Source: Fibrobacter sp. (GTDB taxonomy: Bacteria; Fibrobacterota; Fibrobacteria; Fibrobacterales; Fibrobacteraceae). From it: a stretch of 62,298 bases of DNA. The DNA lies in assembly GCA_024398845.1 (NCBI GenBank), contig JAKSIM010000012.1:1-62298 (forward strand), read 5' to 3'. This document shows, piece by piece, positions 57,506 to 62,298 of the stretch (its first letter is position 1; each line of letters starts with the position of its first letter). Position numbers and translations under genes: made by a program. Under the pieces are notes generated by a model. The model was not told the DNA's origin. It worked only from the letters and a program-made list of their open reading frames with translations, and ran no database searches.

Positions 57506-59709
57506 TGAAAGGCTTATTTGTTTTAATTCTTTTTGTAGCGGTTTCCTCCGCATCTGCCTTGTCGTCTCAAACTTCTTTGGTAGCGCAGCCTCGGACGGAT
57601 GTAAGAATTAATCGCTACGTAGTGGCCATTAGCGCTAACTACGGTGGCGCGGGGCGTCCGATGCTTCGCTATGCCGAAAGTGATGCAAATGCTTTTGCTA
57701 CGGTGCTCAAGGAAATGGGCGGAGTATCGAAGCAAAATGTGATTCAGATAAAGGAACCATCTATTTCAACTTTGCTGCAGAATATGGACAATCTTGACAA
57801 GAAAATTGCCGAGAATAAGTCTGCTGGCCGTAACGAAGTGCTGGTTTACTATAGCGGTCATGCCGATGACAAGGGCCTCCGTTTGGGCAATGAAACTTAT
57901 GCTTGGAAGGATTTGCGTAGCCGTATTGACCGCTTACAGGCCGATGTGAAAATTGCCGTCATTGATGCTTGTGGTTCGGGGGCAATTACCCGCGCTAAGG
58001 GCGGTGTCGCTGTCCCTGCCTTTATGGTGGATAAGAGTAGCGATATGAAGGGCTACGCATTTATCACGAGCAGTACTCAAGATGAATCTAGCCAGGAAAG
58101 TGATAAGCTGAAGGGTTCCTTCTTCACGCATTCGCTGGTGAGTGGTTTGCGTGGTGCTGGGGATTTGAGCGGTGACGGCAAGGTGACGCTTTCGGAAGCG
58201 TACCAGTTCGCATTCAACGAAACTTTGCAAAAGACCGAAACGACAATGGGCGGTGCCCAACATCCAAGTCGTGACATGAATTTGGTGGGCACGGGTGATG
58301 TGGTGATGACTGATTTGCATAGCACTAACGCAAGTCTTGTGTTTAATGAAAAATTGGAAGGCCGTATTTTTGTGCGCGAAAATAACGCTCTTGTGGCGGA
58401 ACTTTACAAGTCTGCTGGACGCCCCATGGAACTTGGCTTGTCCGAAGGTAACTATCAGGTACAAGTGAATCGTGAGAAGTTGGGCAATGTACTTTCGATG
58501 AATGTGAAGCTTGCTAAAGGAAATCACAAAACTCTCCAAGAATCCGATTTTAAAGTAGTTGCTCTTGATAATACCGTTTCTCGTGGTGGCTGCGATTCGT
58601 GTACTGTTGAATCTTCCTTGGATTCGTTAGACCACAATGGTAATAGTCGCGTGACATTTAATTTTGTAGATGCTGACGACAATCCGCGCAAGGGTGTGCA
58701 AGTGGGCCTTTTTGTAACTGATGCTCGAAAGAATTTTATAGGATCGCAGGTGAGTTTATTTGCGAATGTGACGAGAAAAAATTCAACGGGTTTGCAGGTT
58801 ACTACTGGCGTGAACGTTGCAAACAACATGAATGGTGTTCAACTTAGCGCCACGGGAAATGTGGCTAAAAAGATAGAAGGCGCCCAGCTCTCTTCTGGCA
58901 TTAACGTTGCTAGGCGTATAGATGGCGCTCAAGTGAGTTCTGGTATCAATATTGCAGAATATGCTCCGGTTCAGGTGGGCGTATTGAATATTGGCGATAC
59001 CGCGGATGTTCAAGTGGGTATAATGAATGTTGCCGATAGCAATGATGTTGCCGTGAGTTTGCTCAATATTAATGATCAATCAAATATCCAAGTGGGCCTT
59101 TGGAATATTGCCGATACGGTACATAAAACTCAAGTTGGTCTTTTGAATGTTTGTGCCCACTGCGATGGTCCTGTTATTGGTCTTTTGAATTTTGTGGGTA
59201 ATGGAGTGTGGTCTCTTTCGGGGAATATTGACGAAATGGGGAATACATCGTTGAACATTAAGGTAGGTACCGCCTATTTGTACACGGCAATTGAAATGGG
59301 TAGAGTGCTTAAACAAGATAAGTTGTTTGAATACGAGGATTTGTACTTGGATGGTTTAGGTTTTGGTACCCAGTTTGGTAAATATGGAAGTCATTGGGGT
59401 GCAGAATATATGTTTATCCGCCAGGACGAACATATCCATGCCCGCTTCGGTCCGGGTTATGCGGGACCCTTTATTGAACAGCACCGTTTGCGCCTGTATA
59501 GAACTGCGAAGATAATTACGGGCTTGGGCATTACCGCGGGGCTTTCTATGAACGTTCTCGCCCATGCCGATTTTTCAGAGAAGTGCTCTGTGCCTAAGTT
59601 CATGCAGAAGCCCAGAGGCGAATGGCATGCTGATTTGAAAAAAGGCCACGAAACAGAATTTCGCGTATGGCCCGGCTTCTTTGCTGGCCTGACGGTTGGT
59701 AGATTTTAG
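57505..59709 (+). CDS. Caspase-like protease with surface beta-solenoid repeats
   Basis: A 734-aa exported protein. Signal peptide (about 1-22), then a peptidase C14 (caspase) domain (about 30-255) with catalytic His in VYYSGHADD (near 118) and catalytic Cys in VIDACGSGAI (near 156). A linker region (about 270-380) is followed by ten or more 19-22-aa repeats (about 400-560): VQLSATGNVAKKIEGAQLSS, VQVGVLNIGDTADVQVGIMN, NIQVGLWNIADTVHKTQVGL. Their wording resembles LA_2272-type surface repeats and predicts a beta-solenoid. It is overlapped by the anti-sigma gene. The target of the protease is unknown. Confidence 0.85.
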   Translation: MKGLFVLILFVAVSSASALSSQTSLVAQPRTDVRINRYVVAISANYGGAGRPMLRYAESDANAFATVLKEMGGVSKQNVIQIKEPSISTLLQNMDNLDKKIAENKSAGRNEVLVYYSGHADDKGLRLGNETYAWKDLRSRIDRLQADVKIAVIDACGSGAITRAKGGVAVPAFMVDKSSDMKGYAFITSSTQDESSQESDKLKGSFFTHSLVSGLRGAGDLSGDGKVTLSEAYQFAFNETLQKTETTMGGAQHPSRDMNLVGTGDVVMTDLHSTNASLVFNEKLEGRIFVRENNALVAELYKSAGRPMELGLSEGNYQVQVNREKLGNVLSMNVKLAKGNHKTLQESDFKVVALDNTVSRGGCDSCTVESSLDSLDHNGNSRVTFNFVDADDNPRKGVQVGLFVTDARKNFIGSQVSLFANVTRKNSTGLQVTTGVNVANNMNGVQLSATGNVAKKIEGAQLSSGINVARRIDGAQVSSGINIAEYAPVQVGVLNIGDTADVQVGIMNVADSNDVAVSLLNINDQSNIQVGLWNIADTVHKTQVGLLNVCAHCDGPVIGLLNFVGNGVWSLSGNIDEMGNTSLNIKVGTAYLYTAIEMGRVLKQDKLFEYEDLYLDGLGFGTQFGKYGSHWGAEYMFIRQDEHIHARFGPGYAGPFIEQHRLRLYRTAKIITGLGITAGLSMNVLAHADFSEKCSVPKFMQKPRGEWHADLKKGHETEFRVWPGFFAGLTVGRF

Positions 59710-59777
59710 CCGATGAATGGTCTAGTACCTGCCTCCTATATTTTACTAAATTAAGCACCACAAGAAAGAGATTCAGA

Positions 59778-62298
59778 TTGCGCCATTATAAAGTATTAGT
59801 TTTCGTTTGGATTATTATGCTCACAGTTTGTGCTGTGGCTCGCGAAAACATACTTTTTAATGGTGTTGTACAAGACGCCAGCTTCTCTGAGGGCGAAAAA
59901 CTTTATGTTGAAATTCTGGAAACGGGCGAAGCCGTTGAGACGACGGTAGGGACTCCTTTTCAGGCAACACTTCCTTCGGATACTTTGTGGAACGTTTGTG
60001 TGACGAACTCCGATACGTCGGGCGCGGCCAAGGAAAAATGCTATGAAGTTCTTTACTTGGGGGCGGATAGTACGTTTAGTATGACGCTCGGCGGAGAGGA
60101 TTCTCTCACGACGAAGTTTGAAGACGGAAGTATTGTCGTTTCGAACGAACCCCAAAATGTTGCAACGCCCGTAGTGAAGCCGAAGGACTCTGCAAGTGGC
60201 GATGCTCCTCTAGATAGTGTTGCCAAGGATTCCGCGCAGGTTGCTGCCGATTCCGCGCAGGTTGCTGCCGATTCCGCGCAGGATGAAAACGTAGAAGACC
60301 TTCTTGCCGCGGGTGCTTCAAATGCCAAAGTGACCGAAATGAAGAAAGTCGTGGTGCAGCTTCGTCGTAGGCCCAAACGCAAACCGGGTGAATCCGTGGT
60401 GAGTGCCAAAAGCATCAAGCGCATGCCTGGCCTTGCCGAAGCCGACGTGATTCGTAGTATCCAGGCGCTTCCGGGTGTTGTCGCAAGTTCCGACTTCAGT
60501 ACAAAAATCTATGTGCGTGGCGGAGCCGCTGACCAGAACCTATTCCTCTACGACAATGCGGTCGTCTATTCCCCGACGCATTTTTTTGGGCTTTTCAGCA
60601 CGTTCCTTGTGGAAGGAATTGACGATGTGCAGTTTTACAAGAGCGGGTTCCCGGCGCAGTATGGTAATCGCCTGAGTTCCGTCTTGAAAATGGATGGCCG
60701 CGCTGGCGGGCAGGACACGGTCGAAGAATGGTTCAGCAAGTCTAGCGTAAAAATCAGCACGTTTGCGGCTCAGGCACACACGGAAGGACACAAGGGCGAT
60801 GCCCGCTGGGTCGTGGCCGGGCGTACGACTTACATCGGTTACGTACTCGACCTCCTGAATGCCCTGGACGTACTTGACTTGAATCTGGATTACGAATTTA
60901 CCGATCTTCAGGGAACGTTCATGTACGATTTCACCGAAGATACCAAGATGAAATTCAGTTTCTATGTGGGTAAGGATGTTCTTGCTTTCGACCCGCTTTA
61001 CATGGACTGGGGAAACATTGCGATTCCCATTAACATTATGCATCGCATTAATGGCGACTGGGATTACAACGCAACGCTTGCCTATAGCCGTTTTTATATG
61101 ACGATGGAACTGACGGACTTGATTCACATCGGCATGGACCTGTACACGTTTGCCGGAAAGCAGTGGGTGAACTATCGCGGGATTTCGAATCACACTCTTA
61201 CGGCGGGTTACGAACTGGAATACGATTATGACAAGTTCTGGGAATACATCGCCTCGATGAAGGCTTTGGATATTCAAAAACCTTTCCATCATGTGGGCTA
61301 TTTGCAAGATGCCTGGAAACTCAATCCAGATTTACTTTTGCAGTATGGCGTTCGTTTAAACTATCAGACGGCGGCGGAACATTTTGGCGTAGAACCTCGC
61401 ACATCGCTCACGATAAATCTCGACGAAACGAAGACCTTGGAATTTTACGGTGGCTACTATTTGCAGTATCTGAATTCCATCATGTTCAGTGATCAGGAAT
61501 CCCTGAACGAGTTTTACTACCCGGCGACGACCACGAATAATGGGACACAATTGAAGCCTTCCTCGTCATGGCTCTTGGCTGCGGAATACAAGCAGGCGGG
61601 TATTTTCGACGATTACGATGCGACTGTCGGCGTGTATTACAAGACGCAGAAAGGCTTGAATACGTTCGTGATGGACCAGGACAGTAGCGAGGAAACTTCG
61701 TCCGATGATTTCATGATGGCTGATTACTTCGGCACTGCGGATGGATATTCTTTTGGCTATGAACTTTCGCTTCGTAAAGATCGTGGATGGTGGTTTGGCG
61801 GTATCAACTGGAGCCAGAGTATCAGTGTCATGCGTGCAAACGACGGAACGAAAGCGTTCTTCCCGAGTTGGCACCAACCATACGCGCTCAAGATGGATCT
61901 CGGCTTTAATTGGAAGGGCCCGGAAGAGTCGCTGTCGCAGCACAAGAAAATCAAGGACAAGTTCTTCCGTTCTTCCGTTGTACTTAAGTGGTCTGCGGGC
62001 ATGCCGATTACGGATTATGCGGGCTATTTCTATGCGAACGTGATTGACGAACACGATTACGAAAAAGACATTGTCGTCTTGCCGGGAAGTCGCAATGCGG
62101 GAAGGCAGACGGACTACTTTAGAATTGACGTGAAGGTCATTGATATTGGTCGCGAAAACAAGTGGAATTTTAGCTGGACAATCATCAACTTGACTGACCA
62201 CGAGAACATGTTCTATACTTTCTACGATACGAATGAGAATCCTCCGAAAAAGAAATCTGTAAGTCAGTTCCCCTTTTTACCTGTGATGATAAACTATG
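59778..62298 (+). CDS. TonB-dependent-receptor-like outer-membrane protein (3' end beyond window)
   Basis: A reading frame open from TTG 59778 to the window end without a stop (840 codons). Signal-like start MRHYKVLVFVWIIMLTVCAVAR, given here as residues 1-20 (LVFVWIIMLTVCAVA is its hydrophobic core). A plug domain (about 215-345) has ADVIRSIQALPGVVASSDFS, IYVRGGAADQNLFLYDNAVV and FPAQYGNRLSSVLKM. Barrel strands follow. An extra N-terminal module (about 25-125) and a repeat-rich linker (about 150-170) precede the plug. The start is TTG with weak AAAGAG; ATG 59817 is the alternative. Likely the last gene of the sigma/caspase cluster, though 68 bp separate it from the caspase gene. Confidence 0.85.
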   Translation, partial: MRHYKVLVFVWIIMLTVCAVARENILFNGVVQDASFSEGEKLYVEILETGEAVETTVGTPFQATLPSDTLWNVCVTNSDTSGAAKEKCYEVLYLGADSTFSMTLGGEDSLTTKFEDGSIVVSNEPQNVATPVVKPKDSASGDAPLDSVAKDSAQVAADSAQVAADSAQDENVEDLLAAGASNAKVTEMKKVVVQLRRRPKRKPGESVVSAKSIKRMPGLAEADVIRSIQALPGVVASSDFSTKIYVRGGAADQNLFLYDNAVVYSPTHFFGLFSTFLVEGIDDVQFYKSGFPAQYGNRLSSVLKMDGRAGGQDTVEEWFSKSSVKISTFAAQAHTEGHKGDARWVVAGRTTYIGYVLDLLNALDVLDLNLDYEFTDLQGTFMYDFTEDTKMKFSFYVGKDVLAFDPLYMDWGNIAIPINIMHRINGDWDYNATLAYSRFYMTMELTDLIHIGMDLYTFAGKQWVNYRGISNHTLTAGYELEYDYDKFWEYIASMKALDIQKPFHHVGYLQDAWKLNPDLLLQYGVRLNYQTAAEHFGVEPRTSLTINLDETKTLEFYGGYYLQYLNSIMFSDQESLNEFYYPATTTNNGTQLKPSSSWLLAAEYKQAGIFDDYDATVGVYYKTQKGLNTFVMDQDSSEETSSDDFMMADYFGTADGYSFGYELSLRKDRGWWFGGINWSQSISVMRANDGTKAFFPSWHQPYALKMDLGFNWKGPEESLSQHKKIKDKFFRSSVVLKWSAGMPITDYAGYFYANVIDEHDYEKDIVVLPGSRNAGRQTDYFRIDVKVIDIGRENKWNFSWTIINLTDHENMFYTFYDTNENPPKKKSVSQFPFLPVMINY
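60228..60284 (+). repeat. 21-bp tandem repeat in the receptor gene
   Basis: Two full copies (60228-60248, 60249-60269) and a partial third (60270-60284) of GATTCCGCGCAGGTTGCTGC plus C, encoding D-S-A-Q-V-A-A. Confidence 0.88.

Noticed and set aside
59724..59740. Another half of the 40-bp palindrome (GTACCTGCCT)
   Set aside because: Only one 9-10 bp end is present and no matching second end follows within 40 bp.

Overview
The window reads as chromosome of a Fibrobacter (Fibrobacterota), close to F. succinogenes. Three proteins end in the Fibrobacter succinogenes major paralogous (FISUMP/TIGR02145) domain. Several secreted proteins end in type IX-like C-terminal domains. Plant cell-wall enzymes sit beside a Gram-negative lipopolysaccharide (LPS) export cluster. 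No rRNA, tRNA, intact insertion sequence or CRISPR array was seen.

Layout. 0.1-7.9 kb: a classic LPS-export/nitrogen cluster lptC-lptA-lptB-rpoN-hpf-hprK, then an MCE (MlaD) protein and a DksA-type zinc protein. 8-15 kb: serine hydrolase, Nudix, three very small genes behind a CRP-like site, an InlB-type secreted protein, DUF1653, EamA and metY. 15-24 kb: degenerate transglycosylase-like protein, GroES-like protein, MoxR ATPase, lpxK, aroC, PerR with a rubrerythrin whose promoter carries a Per-box palindrome, and a TrkA/TrkH potassium system. 24.2-28.8 kb: a graveyard of ATPase, GNAT and possibly phage fragments around an intact RhuM gene, a FISUMP lipoprotein and a palindrome array. 28.8-34.5 kb: BASS-like transporter, CE12-like esterase, GH30, YhhN. 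34.6-36.3 kb: probable 6S RNA, zapA, coiled-coil protein. 36.4-48.4 kb: uvrC, two FISUMP lipoproteins, a lone nuoA, an Omp85-type barrel, an ABC-F ATPase, a cadherin-like adhesin and a BASS transporter. 48.4-52.2 kb: lipoprotein, RhuM fragment, hairpin-rich segment, second palindrome array, DUF4832 lipoprotein. 52.2-56.1 kb: ackA, PAP2, histidine phosphatase, SIR2-like protein. 56.1-62.3 kb: ECF sigma, anti-sigma, caspase/beta-solenoid protein and the start of a TonB-dependent receptor.

Three observations stand out. (1) About sixteen genes have a TAnnTT hexamer ending 6-7 nt before the start codon and no Shine-Dalgarno, which implies widespread leaderless transcription. Genes for secreted proteins mostly carry good Shine-Dalgarno leaders instead. 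(2) A family of exactly 40-bp palindromic units (GTACCTGCTA...TAGCAGGTAC) forms two arrays of 3 and 4 units about 25 kb apart. The arrays are inverted copies with conserved order and spacing, and both lie next to debris of ATPase/RhuM genes. (3) The sigma/anti-sigma/caspase-solenoid/TonB-receptor cluster looks like a trans-envelope signalling unit with a protease as its effector. All functions are read from the sequence by motif recognition; no database search was run.
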